Notes: generated from the letters alone by a model not told the origin. 64,000 nucleotides of DNA from Curvibacter sp. CHRR-16 (GCF_018474005.1 NZ_JAHCSH010000003.1:62001-126000); one strand, 5' to 3'; positions 1 to 9,183 are shown, counted from the first letter of the stretch. Made by a program: numbers and translations.

Positions 1-1
1 C

Positions 2-778
2 AAGTTCGCCGACGCCCAACAAAAGCAAGAGAACCAAATCAAAGCCATCCGCTCCTTCATCGCCCAAAAGGTGGACGTGATCGCCTTTGCCCCCGTGGTG
101 AATACCGGCTGGGACACTGTGCTCAAGGAAGCCAAAGCGGCCAAAATCCCAGTCATCTTGACCGACCGCTCGGTAGAGACCAAAGACGAATCGCTGTACC
201 TGTCCTTCTTGGGCTCTGACTTCATGGAAGAAGGCCGCAAAGCTGGCCGCTGGCTGCTGGAAAAAGCCAAGACCATGAAGGGCGAGATCAACGTGGTCGA
301 GTTGCAAGGCACGGTGGGTTCTGCCCCCGCCATCGAGCGCAAGAAGGGCTTTGAGGAAATCATCAAGGCCAACCCCAATATCAAGATCATCCGCTCCCAA
401 ACCGGCGACTTCACCCGCGCCAAGGGCAAGGAAGTCATGGAAGCTTTCCTCAAGGCTGAGGGCAAAAAGATCAACGTGCTCTACGCGCACAACGATGACA
501 TGGCCATTGGTGCCATCCAAGCCATCGAAGAAGCAGGCATGAAGCCCGTCAAGGACATCACCATCATCTCGGTGGATGCGGTCAAGGGTGCCTTTGAAGC
601 CATGATGGCGGGCAAGATGGACGTGAGCGTGGAGTGCAACCCCTTGCTCGGACCCCAGCTGTTTGCCGCCGTCAAGGATGTGGTGGCAGGCAAAACTATC
701 CCCCGCCGCATCGTGACCCAAGAAGGGGTGTACACCATGGACATGGCGGCCAAAGAGTTTCCCAACCGCAAGTACTGA
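2..778 (+). CDS. ytfQ: Sugar ABC transporter substrate-binding protein, 3' part (YtfQ-like)
   Basis: Periplasmic binding protein of a galactofuranose-type ABC importer, cut by the left edge, so the signal peptide is missing. The frame is open from base 2, giving about 258 residues before the stop. The fold is a type 1 periplasmic binding protein (PBP1): the segments DVIAFAPV, VILTDRS, NDDMAIGAIQAIEEAG and ISVDAVKGAFEAMMAG follow the order of the ribose/galactofuranose-binding family. It is followed after 79 bases by the matching ATPase and two permeases, which identifies the system. The exact sugar is inferred from the similarity of the ATPase to YtfR and not from binding residues here. Confidence 0.88.
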   Translation, partial: KFADAQQKQENQIKAIRSFIAQKVDVIAFAPVVNTGWDTVLKEAKAAKIPVILTDRSVETKDESLYLSFLGSDFMEEGRKAGRWLLEKAKTMKGEINVVELQGTVGSAPAIERKKGFEEIIKANPNIKIIRSQTGDFTRAKGKEVMEAFLKAEGKKINVLYAHNDDMAIGAIQAIEEAGMKPVKDITIISVDAVKGAFEAMMAGKMDVSVECNPLLGPQLFAAVKDVVAGKTIPRRIVTQEGVYTMDMAAKEFPNRKY

Positions 779-857
779 GCGCCAAACACCCGCAAGGGTG
801 GTGGTCTTTGAGTGACAGGCAGCCCACGCTGGTGTGGGCTGCGTTACGGGTTCTGCC

Positions 858-2378
858 ATGAGCACACTTGATAAGCCCCCAGTGCTGTCGCTGGTGGGCA
901 TCTCCAAACGCTTTGGAGCCGCCTTGGCGCTCCACAACGTCAGCCTGCAATTGCGCGCAGGCGAAATCCACGCCCTGATGGGGCAAAACGGAGCCGGAAA
1001 ATCCACCCTCATCAAGGTGCTAACTGGCGTCTACCAAGCCGACAGCGGCAGCGCCACGCTGGAGGGTCTGCCGCTGCAAGCCCAGTCCCCCGCGCACGCG
1101 CAGGCCTTGGGCATCAGCACGGTGTACCAAGAGGTCAACCTCTGCCCCAACCTGTCGGTGGCAGAAAACATCTTTGCGGGCCGCTACCCGCGCAAAGGCT
1201 GGATGGGTGCTGGGCTCATCGACTGGCCCCGCATGCACCACGAGGCGCGCCAGTGGCTGGGCAAACTCAATTTGGACATCGACGTCACTGCCCCGCTGGC
1301 CCACTACCCCGTGGCAGTGCAACAGATGGTGGCCATTGCCCGCGCCTTGAGCATTGACGCCAAGGTGCTGGTGCTGGACGAACCCACCTCCAGCCTGGAT
1401 GACGACGAGGTGCACAAGCTCTATGCGGTGATGCGCCAGCTCAAAGCGCAAGGCATGGCGGTGCTGTTTGTGACGCACTTTCTCGACCAGGTGTACGCCG
1501 TGAGCGACCGCATCACCGTGCTGCGCAACGGCGAACTGGTGGGCGAATACTTGGCCAGCGACTTGGATCACAACGCGCTGATTGCCGCCATGGTCGGGCG
1601 CAGCGTGGCGCTGGCCGACAGCAAGCCACAGGCAGCGCACAAGCAACAGGCATCGGGTGCGTGGCTGAGCATGCACGGCGTGGGGCGCAAAGGCGCGCTC
1701 AAACCCAGCCAACTGGACATTCGGGCCGGAGAGATCGTCGGCCTAGGAGGCCTGCTCGGTTCGGGTCGTACCGAGTTGGCGCGGCTCTTGTTTGGGCTGG
1801 ATGCCCGTGACAGCGGCACGGTGCAGATCAAAGGGAAGCATGCCGCGCTGCAGTCCCCTGTGCAAGCCATCGCAACCGGCATGGGCATGTGCCCGGAAGA
1901 CCGCAAGGCCGAAGGCATTGTGGCCGCGCTGTCGGTGCGCGAGAACATCGTGCTGGCCTTGCAAGCACGCCAAGGCCTGTGGCCTGCCATCAGTTACCAG
2001 CGGCAGATGGAACTGGCCAACCACTACATCGCGCTTCTGGGCATCAAAACCGAAGATGCCAACAAACCGATAGGCCTGCTCTCGGGCGGCAACCAACAAA
2101 AAGCCGTGCTGGCACGCTGGATGGCCACACAACCTGCGCTGTTGATACTCGACGAGCCCACTCGGGGCATAGACATAGCGGCCAAGCAAGAAATCATGAA
2201 CCAGATCATGGCACTGGCCCAAGAAGGGATGGCAGTGGTATTTATTTCGTCCGAAATGGAAGAAGTGGTGCGCGTGTCGCACCGCATCGTGGTGCTGCGC
2301 GACCGCGAGATCGTGGGTGAACTGCCCGCTGGCAGCAGTGAACAAGCGGTGTACGCCGTGATTGCGGGGCACACATGA
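858..2378 (+). CDS. ytfR: Sugar ABC transporter, double ATP-binding subunit (YtfR-like)
   Basis: Energises sugar uptake at the inner membrane. About 506 residues hold two ABC domains in tandem, as in RbsA/YtfR. The first has Walker A GQNGAGKST near residue 40, the motif VYQEVNL, and Walker B VLVLDEPTSSLD. The second has a degenerate Walker A (GGLLGSGRTE), signature LLSGGNQQKA and Walker B LLILDEPTRGID, as is usual for this family. The segment VTHFLDQVYAVSDRITVLRN is close to E. coli YtfR as I recall it, which favours galactofuranose over ribose. I chose ATG at 858; an in-frame GTG at 834 would add eight residues without benefit. The stop overlaps the next start by four bases (ATGA). Confidence 0.92.
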   Translation: MSTLDKPPVLSLVGISKRFGAALALHNVSLQLRAGEIHALMGQNGAGKSTLIKVLTGVYQADSGSATLEGLPLQAQSPAHAQALGISTVYQEVNLCPNLSVAENIFAGRYPRKGWMGAGLIDWPRMHHEARQWLGKLNLDIDVTAPLAHYPVAVQQMVAIARALSIDAKVLVLDEPTSSLDDDEVHKLYAVMRQLKAQGMAVLFVTHFLDQVYAVSDRITVLRNGELVGEYLASDLDHNALIAAMVGRSVALADSKPQAAHKQQASGAWLSMHGVGRKGALKPSQLDIRAGEIVGLGGLLGSGRTELARLLFGLDARDSGTVQIKGKHAALQSPVQAIATGMGMCPEDRKAEGIVAALSVRENIVLALQARQGLWPAISYQRQMELANHYIALLGIKTEDANKPIGLLSGGNQQKAVLARWMATQPALLILDEPTRGIDIAAKQEIMNQIMALAQEGMAVVFISSEMEEVVRVSHRIVVLRDREIVGELPAGSSEQAVYAVIAGHT

Positions 2379-3466
2379 GCAAGGCCTCTGTATCCACCCT
2401 GTGGCAACGCATCAGCAGCCACGCTCTGCTGTGGCCCTGCGTCACGCTGCTGCTCATTTTGCTCATCAACGCCAGCCTGAATCCCGGTTTTTGGATGCTG
2501 CAGTGGCGCGATGGCCACCTCTACGGCAGCCTGATCGACATCCTCAACCGCGCCGCACCGCTCATGCTGGTGTCGCTGGGCATGACGCTGGTGATTGCCA
2601 CCCGTGGCATCGACATTTCGGTCGGTGCCACCATCGCCATCAGCGCTTCGGTGGCGGCGCTCATGATCGGCGGCACGCTGGTGGTGAACAACGGCGTATC
2701 CACCCAAGTGAGCCGCTTCCCCATGGCGCTGGCCATTGGGTGCGCGCTGGGTGTGGCCTTGCTGTGCGGGCTGTGGAATGGCCTCTTGGTCAACGCCATT
2801 GGCCTGCAACCCATTATTGCCACCCTCATCCTCATGGTGGCAGGCCGCGGCATTGCCCAGCTACTGACCGATGGGCAAATCATCACCGTGTACTACTCGC
2901 CCTTCTTTTTCTTTGGCGGCGGCTATTGGCTGGGTTTGCCGTTTGCCTTGTTCATCGCCGTGGGTGTCTATGGGGTGCTGCATTACTTGGTCACCCGCAC
3001 AGCACTGGGCTTGTTCATTGAAGCCATAGGCATCAACCCCGCCGCTGCGCGCGTAGCCGGGGTGAAAGAGCGCCTCATCAGCCTGTGCGTATACGGCTTT
3101 TGCGGGCTGACGGCGGGCATGGCGGGCATCATCATCAGCTCCAACGTGAAAAGCGCCGATGGCAACAACGCTGGCAACCTGATGGAGCTGGACGCTATTT
3201 TGGCCGTGACGCTGGGCGGTACCTTGCTCACAGGGGGCAAGTTCAGCTTGGCGGGCAGCATGCTGGGCGCGCTCATCATCCAAGCGCTCACCTCCACCAT
3301 TTATTCCATTGGCGTGCCACCCGAGATCAACCTCGTCGTCAAAGCCGCCGTGGTGTTTGCCGTCATGCTCATCCAATCGGCCGAATTTCGCCGCATGGTG
3401 CGTGGCTGGGTGGTACGCCCCAGCGTCGGGGGTGGCGCAGCAAGGGATGCAGGAGGTACTGCATGA
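2375..3466 (+). CDS. ytfT: Sugar ABC transporter permease (YtfT-like)
   Basis: Inner-membrane permease of the BPD_transp_2 (ribose/galactofuranose) type, 363 residues with about 8-10 hydrophobic segments. Family signatures are SLGMTLVIATRGIDISVGA near residue 65 and ILAVTLGGTLLTGGKFS near residue 275. The start overlaps the stop of the ATPase gene by four bases, so translation is probably coupled. The C-terminal tail (after residue 345) is Gly/Arg-rich and outside the membrane domain. With the second permease it should form the heterodimeric channel. Confidence 0.92.
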   Translation: MSKASVSTLWQRISSHALLWPCVTLLLILLINASLNPGFWMLQWRDGHLYGSLIDILNRAAPLMLVSLGMTLVIATRGIDISVGATIAISASVAALMIGGTLVVNNGVSTQVSRFPMALAIGCALGVALLCGLWNGLLVNAIGLQPIIATLILMVAGRGIAQLLTDGQIITVYYSPFFFFGGGYWLGLPFALFIAVGVYGVLHYLVTRTALGLFIEAIGINPAAARVAGVKERLISLCVYGFCGLTAGMAGIIISSNVKSADGNNAGNLMELDAILAVTLGGTLLTGGKFSLAGSMLGALIIQALTSTIYSIGVPPEINLVVKAAVVFAVMLIQSAEFRRMVRGWVVRPSVGGGAARDAGGTA

Positions 3467-4419
3467 AAGCCTACGCACGCTTTGTACCCCTGCTGGTCAC
3501 CATGCTGCTGTGCTTGGGCATGGCGGGCTACGGCTCGGTGGCCTACAACGGATTTTTCACCGTGCAGGCGTTTCTCAACCTGCTCATCGACAACGCTTTC
3601 CTGCTCATCGTGGCGGTGGGCATGGGCTTTGTCATCCTCACAGGGGGCATCGACCTGTCGGTGGGTGCCGTAGTGGCGCTGTCCACCATGGTGCTGGCGC
3701 AATTGGTGGAGAAACTGCACTGGCCCATCGTGCCGGCTATCGCTGTGGTGCTGCTCATGGGGGCCAGTTTGGGCGCATTGATGGGCTGGTTGATCCAGCG
3801 CTTTCGCCTGCAGCCCTTCATCGTCACACTCGCTGGCATGTTCTTGGCACGTGGGCTGTGCTACCTCATCAGCATCGACTCCATCAGCATCACCGACGAG
3901 GCCTATACCGCATTGGCCCAATGGCGCCTGCCCATAGGATCAGAGGCCAGCCTGTCCTTAGGGGCGGTGCTGGGCCTGCTGGTGTGGCTGCTGGCCATGG
4001 TGTTGGCGCACGGCACCGAGTTTGGCCGCACGGTGTACGCCATCGGTGGCAACGAGCAGTCGGCCTTGCTCATGGGCTTGCCCGTAGCCCGCACCACCAT
4101 GCTGGTGTATGCCATCAGCGGCATGTGCTCGGCACTCGGGGGCGTGGTGTTCACGTTTTACATGCTCTCGGGCTACGGCTTGCACGCCGTGGGCATGGAG
4201 CTGGACGCCATTGCCGCCGTGGTGATTGGCGGCACCTTGCTCAGCGGCGGCGTGGGCTATATGGCAGGCACGCTGTTTGGCGTGCTCACACTGGGCCTCA
4301 TCCAAGCGCTCATCATGTTCGATGGCACGCTCAGTTCCTGGTGGACGCGCATCATGATTGGCGGCCTGCTGTTTGCCTTTTGCGTGCTGCAGCGGCTGGT
4401 GCAAGCGAAGAAGCGCTGA
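3463..4419 (+). CDS. yjfF: Sugar ABC transporter permease (YjfF-like)
   Basis: Second permease of the same importer, 318 residues. It carries the paired signatures GMGFVILTGGIDLSVGAVVA near residue 50 and AIAAVVIGGTLLSGGVG near residue 245, homologous to the preceding permease. I chose ATG at 3463 because it has a strong ribosome site (AGGAGG, 3451-3456) and overlaps the upstream stop as ATGA. A longer reading back to 3085 would run in another frame through the upstream gene. It is the last gene of the ytfQ-ytfR-ytfT-yjfF-like unit and is followed at once by a terminator. Confidence 0.92.
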   Translation: MKAYARFVPLLVTMLLCLGMAGYGSVAYNGFFTVQAFLNLLIDNAFLLIVAVGMGFVILTGGIDLSVGAVVALSTMVLAQLVEKLHWPIVPAIAVVLLMGASLGALMGWLIQRFRLQPFIVTLAGMFLARGLCYLISIDSISITDEAYTALAQWRLPIGSEASLSLGAVLGLLVWLLAMVLAHGTEFGRTVYAIGGNEQSALLMGLPVARTTMLVYAISGMCSALGGVVFTFYMLSGYGLHAVGMELDAIAAVVIGGTLLSGGVGYMAGTLFGVLTLGLIQALIMFDGTLSSWWTRIMIGGLLFAFCVLQRLVQAKKR

Positions 4420-4436
4420 AAGCCCCCTCTCCCCCG

Positions 4437-4463
4437 AAAGCCCCGCAACAGTGGGGCTTTTTC
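4437..4463. terminator. Bidirectional rho-independent terminator
   Basis: A perfect 8-bp stem AAAGCCCC (4437-4444) / GGGGCTTT (4453-4460) with an 8-base loop is flanked by A-rich and T-rich ends. It lies between the converging ends of the sugar permease (+) and the aminotransferase (-), so it can serve both. Confidence 0.8.
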
Positions 4464-6138
4464 ATGCCCCCCATCGGTGCTGCAGCAACTCCCGCAGCAC
4501 GCTGCGTTTGATGGTTTTGGCATCCACTCCCGGTGGCGTCCACCACCAACCATCCAGCTGCATCTGGGCACAGGCGCGCAGCACGCAGGCGGTGAGCTGA
4601 TCGAACTCGGCATCGGTGTACGACAGGTTGAACACCCAGCGCCCGGTGCCCACCCAGCTCAGGGCAACGCCCTGCTCGCGCAGGTAAAACTGCAGCAGCC
4701 AGTTGTAGCGGCTGGGCGCGTCAAACAGCAGCGCCCACACCGTCTCCATGCCTGCAAAGCGCACCGGGTAGCCCGCATCGGCCAGCGCCGCGTTGATGCG
4801 CTGCAGGCGCTCGCTCCACACGGCTGAACTGTTGGCGTAGAGCTGCTGCACAGCAGGCGTGTCGAGCTGGCGCAAGAAAACATTCATCGCACCCATGACA
4901 TACGGGTGCGCGTTGAAGGTGCCGCGGGCAAAGCAAATGTCGGCCGGGCGGTCGTCACGGTAGCGCTGCATCCATGCGCGCTTGCCGCACACCACGCCCA
5001 CGGGCAGACCACCGCCCAGCGTTTTGCCGTAGGTCACCATGTCGGCCTGCACACCAAAGTACTGCTGCGCGCCGCCCACCCCCAAGCGAAAGCCCATGAA
5101 CACTTCGTCAAAGATGAGGGCAATGCCACGCTCGGTGCACACCTGACGCAACTCCTGCAGCCAGCGGGTGTGCTGCTCGCGGTCATAGGCGGCTTTGCGT
5201 TCGTTGGCCACCAGAGTCGAGTCTGACGGTGCAGCGCCGTTGGGGTGCATGGACTGCAAGGGGTTGATCAGCACGCAGGCTATGTCATTGCGCTTGCGCA
5301 GCACGCGCAGGGTGTTGGCATGGCCTTCGCGCAGCGTGAGGGTATTGGCTGCAGGTTTGTTGGGGTTGCCGGGGCCGGGCTGCACATCGTCCCACCAGCC
5401 GTGGTACGCGCCGGCAAAGCGCACCACCTTGCGGCGGCGCGTGTGGTAGCGGGCCAAGCGCACGGCTTGCATCACTGCCTCGGTGCCGGACATATGGAAA
5501 GACACCTCCTCCATGCCCGACAGGGCGCACAGGCGCTGCACGTTGTCCAGCACGCAAGGGTGGTAGGAGCCCAGCACCGGCCCCAGCGAATCGGTCAGCG
5601 CCACGCCCTCTTGGGTGCAGGTTTTGTAAAAGTCTGTGCCCAGCACGTTCAGGCCATAGGAGCCAGTCACGTCCCAGTAGGCTTTGCCATCCGCGTCTAT
5701 CAGTTGGTTGCCTTGGCTGCTGGCCCAAAAACTGGTGATGGGCACGTGCTGCAAAAACACCTCGCGGAACTGGAAGGGCACGCGGTAGCGACGGGTGAAC
5801 TGCAGGTCGGGCAAATAGGGTTCCGCCTGCTCGGTCAGCGCCAGCGTGTGGGGGCTGCTGCTGCGCAGGGCTTGGCCCAAGCGCTGCAGGCCGTCACGGC
5901 GCTGTTGCACCACCGTCATGGGGGCGTCATCAAGCTGAAACCAACGTGTTGCATCGTAGCTGTAGCCCGGTATTTGCCGGGCGATGCGCTGTGCCCAGCG
6001 CACATGCCCACCCAGCGTAGGGGCTTTGGCCAGCGACAACTCCAGACGCTGGCGCGCTTTGCGAAACACCCAAACCGATGCCACAGCAGCCGCTGCGGCA
6101 CTGGCCAAGGTGGTGGGTTCAAGCATGAGATCGGACAT
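4462..6138 (-). CDS. Class III PLP-dependent aminotransferase, membrane-anchored form
   Basis: Fold-type I aminotransferase related to glutamate-1-semialdehyde aminomutase, 558 residues, against roughly 430 for the usual family member. The core begins near residue 125. Visible are the phosphate-binding SGTEAVMQAVRLAR (217-230), the ring-stacking region AYHGWWDD (244-251), the cofactor Asp in IFDEVFMGF (Asp344) and the Schiff-base Lys372 in TYGKTLGGGLPVG. The extra N-terminus has a short Ala-rich hydrophobic segment (10-25) followed by basic residues, perhaps a membrane anchor. AGGAG precedes the ATG at 6138. It is divergent from phosphatidylserine decarboxylase with only 51 bases between them. 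The substrate is unknown; a role in haem synthesis is unlikely given the extension and setting. Confidence 0.85.
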   Translation of the reverse strand: MSDLMLEPTTLASAAAAAVASVWVFRKARQRLELSLAKAPTLGGHVRWAQRIARQIPGYSYDATRWFQLDDAPMTVVQQRRDGLQRLGQALRSSSPHTLALTEQAEPYLPDLQFTRRYRVPFQFREVFLQHVPITSFWASSQGNQLIDADGKAYWDVTGSYGLNVLGTDFYKTCTQEGVALTDSLGPVLGSYHPCVLDNVQRLCALSGMEEVSFHMSGTEAVMQAVRLARYHTRRRKVVRFAGAYHGWWDDVQPGPGNPNKPAANTLTLREGHANTLRVLRKRNDIACVLINPLQSMHPNGAAPSDSTLVANERKAAYDREQHTRWLQELRQVCTERGIALIFDEVFMGFRLGVGGAQQYFGVQADMVTYGKTLGGGLPVGVVCGKRAWMQRYRDDRPADICFARGTFNAHPYVMGAMNVFLRQLDTPAVQQLYANSSAVWSERLQRINAALADAGYPVRFAGMETVWALLFDAPSRYNWLLQFYLREQGVALSWVGTGRWVFNLSYTDAEFDQLTACVLRACAQMQLDGWWWTPPGVDAKTIKRSVLRELLQHRWGA

Positions 6139-6189
6139 AGACGGCTCCTGTGGTGAGCGTCATTTATATGAACCAAGGATGAAAACCGC

Positions 6190-7056
6190 ATGACACTGCT
6201 GCGAACGCTGCGCCACGTGCTGGCGCACGAGGACATCAACTTTTTGCTGACCAACCGCATACCGCGCCAGTGGTGCACCATCTGGATGGGGCGCATCAGC
6301 CAAATCCGCAGCCCGCTATTCACCCGCGTGGCGCTGTGGCTGTGGTCGCGCTTTACCGACCTGGAACTGCAAGACACCGCCCCCGGCCCGTACGCCAGCG
6401 TGCACGACTTTTTCATCCGCCCGCTGCGCGCAGGGGCCCGGCCTGTGGAGGCAGCCCCCGGCGTGCTGGTCAGCCCCTGCGATGGCATCGTGGGGGCGCA
6501 TGGCCGCATAGAAGATGGGCAACTGTTTCAGGCCAAAGGCTTTCCCTACCGGCTCGATGAACTGGTGGGCGATACACCGTTGGCCGCGCAATGGCGCAAT
6601 GGCGAGTTTGTGACGCTGCGCATCCAGTCCAGCATGTACCACCGCCTGCATGCACCGTGCGCCGGGCGGGTGCGCGGGGTGACGTATTTCTCGGGCGACA
6701 CGTGGAACGTCAACCCCATCGCGCTGCAGCGGGTGGAAAAACTGTTCTGCAAAAACGAGCGTGCCCTACTGCCCGTGGAGGTGGACGGAACCGCCGACGT
6801 GGTGGGCGTGGTGCCCGTGGCCGCCGTGCTGGTGGCCAGCATCCGCCTGCACGCCATCGACACCACCTTGCACCTGCGCTACCGTGGCCCCAACCACCTG
6901 CCGTGTGACACCACCTTTGGCGCGGGCGACGAACTGGGCTGGTTCCAACACGGCTCCACCGTCATCGTGCTGGCCCCACCGGGCTACCGCCTGCTGGAGC
7001 GCTGGCAAACCGGGGAGCGCATTCGCATGGGGCAGGCGTTGATGGGAAAGGGGTAA
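6190..7056 (+). CDS. psd: Phosphatidylserine decarboxylase
   Basis: Converts phosphatidylserine to phosphatidylethanolamine at the inner membrane. The 288-residue proenzyme should cleave itself to make the pyruvoyl cofactor. The family's Asp-His-Ser triad can be placed: Asp in SPCDGIVG (about residue 98), His in MYHRLHAP (about 155), and the cleavage-site Ser in HGST near residue 257, where most relatives have LGST. DFFIRPL and GDTWNVNP also match. The ATG at 6190 has AAGGAT upstream. It is divergent from the class III aminotransferase. Confidence 0.93.
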   Translation: MTLLRTLRHVLAHEDINFLLTNRIPRQWCTIWMGRISQIRSPLFTRVALWLWSRFTDLELQDTAPGPYASVHDFFIRPLRAGARPVEAAPGVLVSPCDGIVGAHGRIEDGQLFQAKGFPYRLDELVGDTPLAAQWRNGEFVTLRIQSSMYHRLHAPCAGRVRGVTYFSGDTWNVNPIALQRVEKLFCKNERALLPVEVDGTADVVGVVPVAAVLVASIRLHAIDTTLHLRYRGPNHLPCDTTFGAGDELGWFQHGSTVIVLAPPGYRLLERWQTGERIRMGQALMGKG

Positions 7057-7088
7057 GCCCCTAGCAATCATGAAAAATTTTTCACAAC

Positions 7089-7859
7089 CTATAAATTGCT
7101 TTTGCTTACCTCATATTTTTGCGCCTTAATCTTTTCGCCAATCAGCACAACAAATGCAAGAAGCGAAAAAGCTTTTAGGCTGTTGATCTTGGTTCCGTAA
7201 TCCAGATGTTTACTTGACCCATGCATCACACCATGCCTATTTGGAGCCAAAGCCTTCTGCTCTAGCGAATCATTTGAGCTATGTTGTGTCAATTGGGTTT
7301 TAAGACCAAGAGTTTTCAGCCAAATATCCAAGGAAGAATGCATGCCAGCCAGATTATCAAGATCAGTCTCAAGATTTTTATATCCACGAAAAAGGTGTGC
7401 CGTGAAACCCTCCTCACAGATACCATCGGCTTGCGCAAACATGAGCGGGATAGCGGCTATGTAGCACCCCTCTGTGTGCAGTTGAAATGCGCATTCAAGA
7501 ATTTCACGCCGCTCAGGGCATGCAGAAAGAATACCCTCAACAACACTGTCCCAATCCCTTTCCAAATGCTCCACCATTTCGCGATCCAGCGTGGCTTGAT
7601 CTACCTTCTGCAACATGACCTCCTGAACAGAGGCTGGTGTGCATCCATTTATATACCACCCATACTCAGCTGCCTTTCCCCATATATCGCGTAGCAGTTT
7701 AGGTAAATTATCAAGAAACAATGCAAGTTGCTCAAAAAAGTGAGGGTTTTGCTTTAAAAAATTTACACACAAATTTCGCAAATTATTAAAAACATCAAGA
7801 AACTGTCCCACAAAGTTTATTTTTTCTTGGTTATCGGTCACACAAAAATCCTTGCCCAC
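7089..7859 (-). CDS. Unknown protein with HEPN-like R-x4-H motif
   Basis: A 256-residue, mostly helical protein that I cannot assign to a named family. Near the C-terminus it reads NRHGVMHG, then DYGTKINSLKA and a hydrophobic helix. Arg208-x4-His213 fits the R-x4-6-H motif of HEPN ribonucleases, and the surrounding pattern resembles HEPN-like proteins of abortive-infection type. The gene is markedly AT-richer than its neighbours and lies alone between the phospholipid genes psd and lplT, which suggests transfer. The start is GTG at 7859; another GTG at 7841 is possible. A perfect inverted repeat lies just upstream (7878-7902). Function is inferred weakly; existence of the gene is well supported. 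Confidence 0.75.
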   Translation of the reverse strand: MGKDFCVTDNQEKINFVGQFLDVFNNLRNLCVNFLKQNPHFFEQLALFLDNLPKLLRDIWGKAAEYGWYINGCTPASVQEVMLQKVDQATLDREMVEHLERDWDSVVEGILSACPERREILECAFQLHTEGCYIAAIPLMFAQADGICEEGFTAHLFRGYKNLETDLDNLAGMHSSLDIWLKTLGLKTQLTQHSSNDSLEQKALAPNRHGVMHGSSKHLDYGTKINSLKAFSLLAFVVLIGEKIKAQKYEVSKSNL

Positions 7860-7877
7860 ATAATAATTTATCCATTA

Positions 7878-7902
7878 TTGCTATCCTTCTATTAAATAGC
7901 AA
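7878..7902. repeat. Inverted repeat related to the GCTAT...ATAGC interspersed element
   Basis: TTGCTAT (7878-7884) and ATAGCAA (7896-7902) form a perfect 7-bp stem with an 11-base loop. The left half matches the beginning of the interspersed repeat seen at 36470 and 44071, but the right half of the element is not recognisable. It lies upstream of the HEPN-like gene and 15 bases beyond the stop of the LplT-like gene. Confidence 0.5.
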
Positions 7903-7916
7903 GGCAAATACAAAAT

Positions 7917-9089
7917 TTATCTCACCCGCAAACGCCACCCAATCAACAGCATGGCCACCACCACAAAGCCGCCAAAGAGCAGCAGCATGCTGCCCAGCGG
8001 CAAGCCCGCTGCCAGCAGCAAGGCGTAGGCACCGGACTGCAGCAGGATGCTGCAGTTCTCATGGAAGTTTTGCACCGCAATGCTGCGGCCTGATGTGAGC
8101 AACTGCGCGCCGCGGTGCTGCAGCAGGGCGTTCATGGGCACCACGAACAGGCCGCTGATCACGCCCACCAGCAGCGTCATGGCCACGGCCCAGCCCACGC
8201 TGTGTACCCAGTGCAGCAGGGGCATGAGCGCGCCCAAGACCACGCCCAGCAGCAGCACGCGCTGGGCTTGTTCCAGCCGCACCCAGCGGGCGGCCAGCAC
8301 CGCCCCTAGCACCACGCCCACGGCAGCGCAGCCTTGCAGGTAGGCACCTTGGCTCAGCGGCAAATGCAGTTGCTGCTCGGCCCACTGCAGCACCAGCAGT
8401 TGCACCACGGCACCCACGCCCCAAAACAGGGTGGTGACGGCCAGCGACAAGCGGCTGAGCGGGTCGCGCCAGAGCGCCCAGCAGTCCGCAGCAAAAGCGG
8501 TGAACGGCTTGCGCCAGGCATCCCAACCATGGGGCAGAACCGGCATCCCATCGCGCTGCACAGTGGCAATGCCGTGGCACAGCGCCCACGCCACGCCATA
8601 GGTGGCCAGCAAGCCCCACAGGGCCATGCTGGTAGGTGCCAGCAGCAGCACGCCACCCAGCCCCACGCCCAGCACGGCGGCGCTGACGGTGCTGACCTCT
8701 ATCCACCCATTGGCCCAGACCAAGCGCTGGGGCAGCATGGCATCGGTAATCCAACCGTATTTAGCCGGGGCGTACAGCGCTGCGCCCAAGCCGACCAAGG
8801 CATAGGCACTGGGCACATGCACCCCCGCCAGCAGCAGCGCACAACCCGCCAGCTTGGCCGCATTGGCCCAGCGCATGACACGGGGTTTGTGCAGCTTGTC
8901 CGCCACCAGCCCCACCCAGGGGGCCAGCATCACGTACGAGACGGTAAAAAACACGCGCAGCAGCGGTATCCACCACCAGTCCCACTGCTGCTGGCGCAGC
9001 AGGGCGATACAGACTATCAACAGCGCGTTGTCGGCCAGTGCTGACAAAAACTGCGCGCCCATCAGCACATAAAAACTTCGGTTTGGCAT
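7917..9089 (-). CDS. lplT: LplT-like lysophospholipid transporter (MFS)
   Basis: Major facilitator protein of 390 residues with about 12 membrane segments. The start NRSFYVLMGAQFLSALADNA and the loop GLVADKLHKPRVMRWAN match LplT, the inner-membrane flippase that brings lysophosphatidylethanolamine in for re-acylation. I chose the ATG at 9089 because this places the first membrane helix directly after the start; an extension to 9275 would add 62 basic, non-family residues. No acyltransferase (aas) gene is adjacent. Phosphatidylserine decarboxylase lies nearby, so both deal with ethanolamine phospholipids. Confidence 0.85.
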   Translation of the reverse strand: MPNRSFYVLMGAQFLSALADNALLIVCIALLRQQQWDWWWIPLLRVFFTVSYVMLAPWVGLVADKLHKPRVMRWANAAKLAGCALLLAGVHVPSAYALVGLGAALYAPAKYGWITDAMLPQRLVWANGWIEVSTVSAAVLGVGLGGVLLLAPTSMALWGLLATYGVAWALCHGIATVQRDGMPVLPHGWDAWRKPFTAFAADCWALWRDPLSRLSLAVTTLFWGVGAVVQLLVLQWAEQQLHLPLSQGAYLQGCAAVGVVLGAVLAARWVRLEQAQRVLLLGVVLGALMPLLHWVHSVGWAVAMTLLVGVISGLFVVPMNALLQHRGAQLLTSGRSIAVQNFHENCSILLQSGAYALLLAAGLPLGSMLLLFGGFVVVAMLLIGWRLRVR

Positions 9090-9183
9090 AAGCGCAGGCA
9101 GTACAGCAAGGGTGCATGTCGGGGGTGTGACAATCTCGTGAAGCCCCTTCTTCTGCGGGGTGGATGTGGACAATCGCCCTTGT

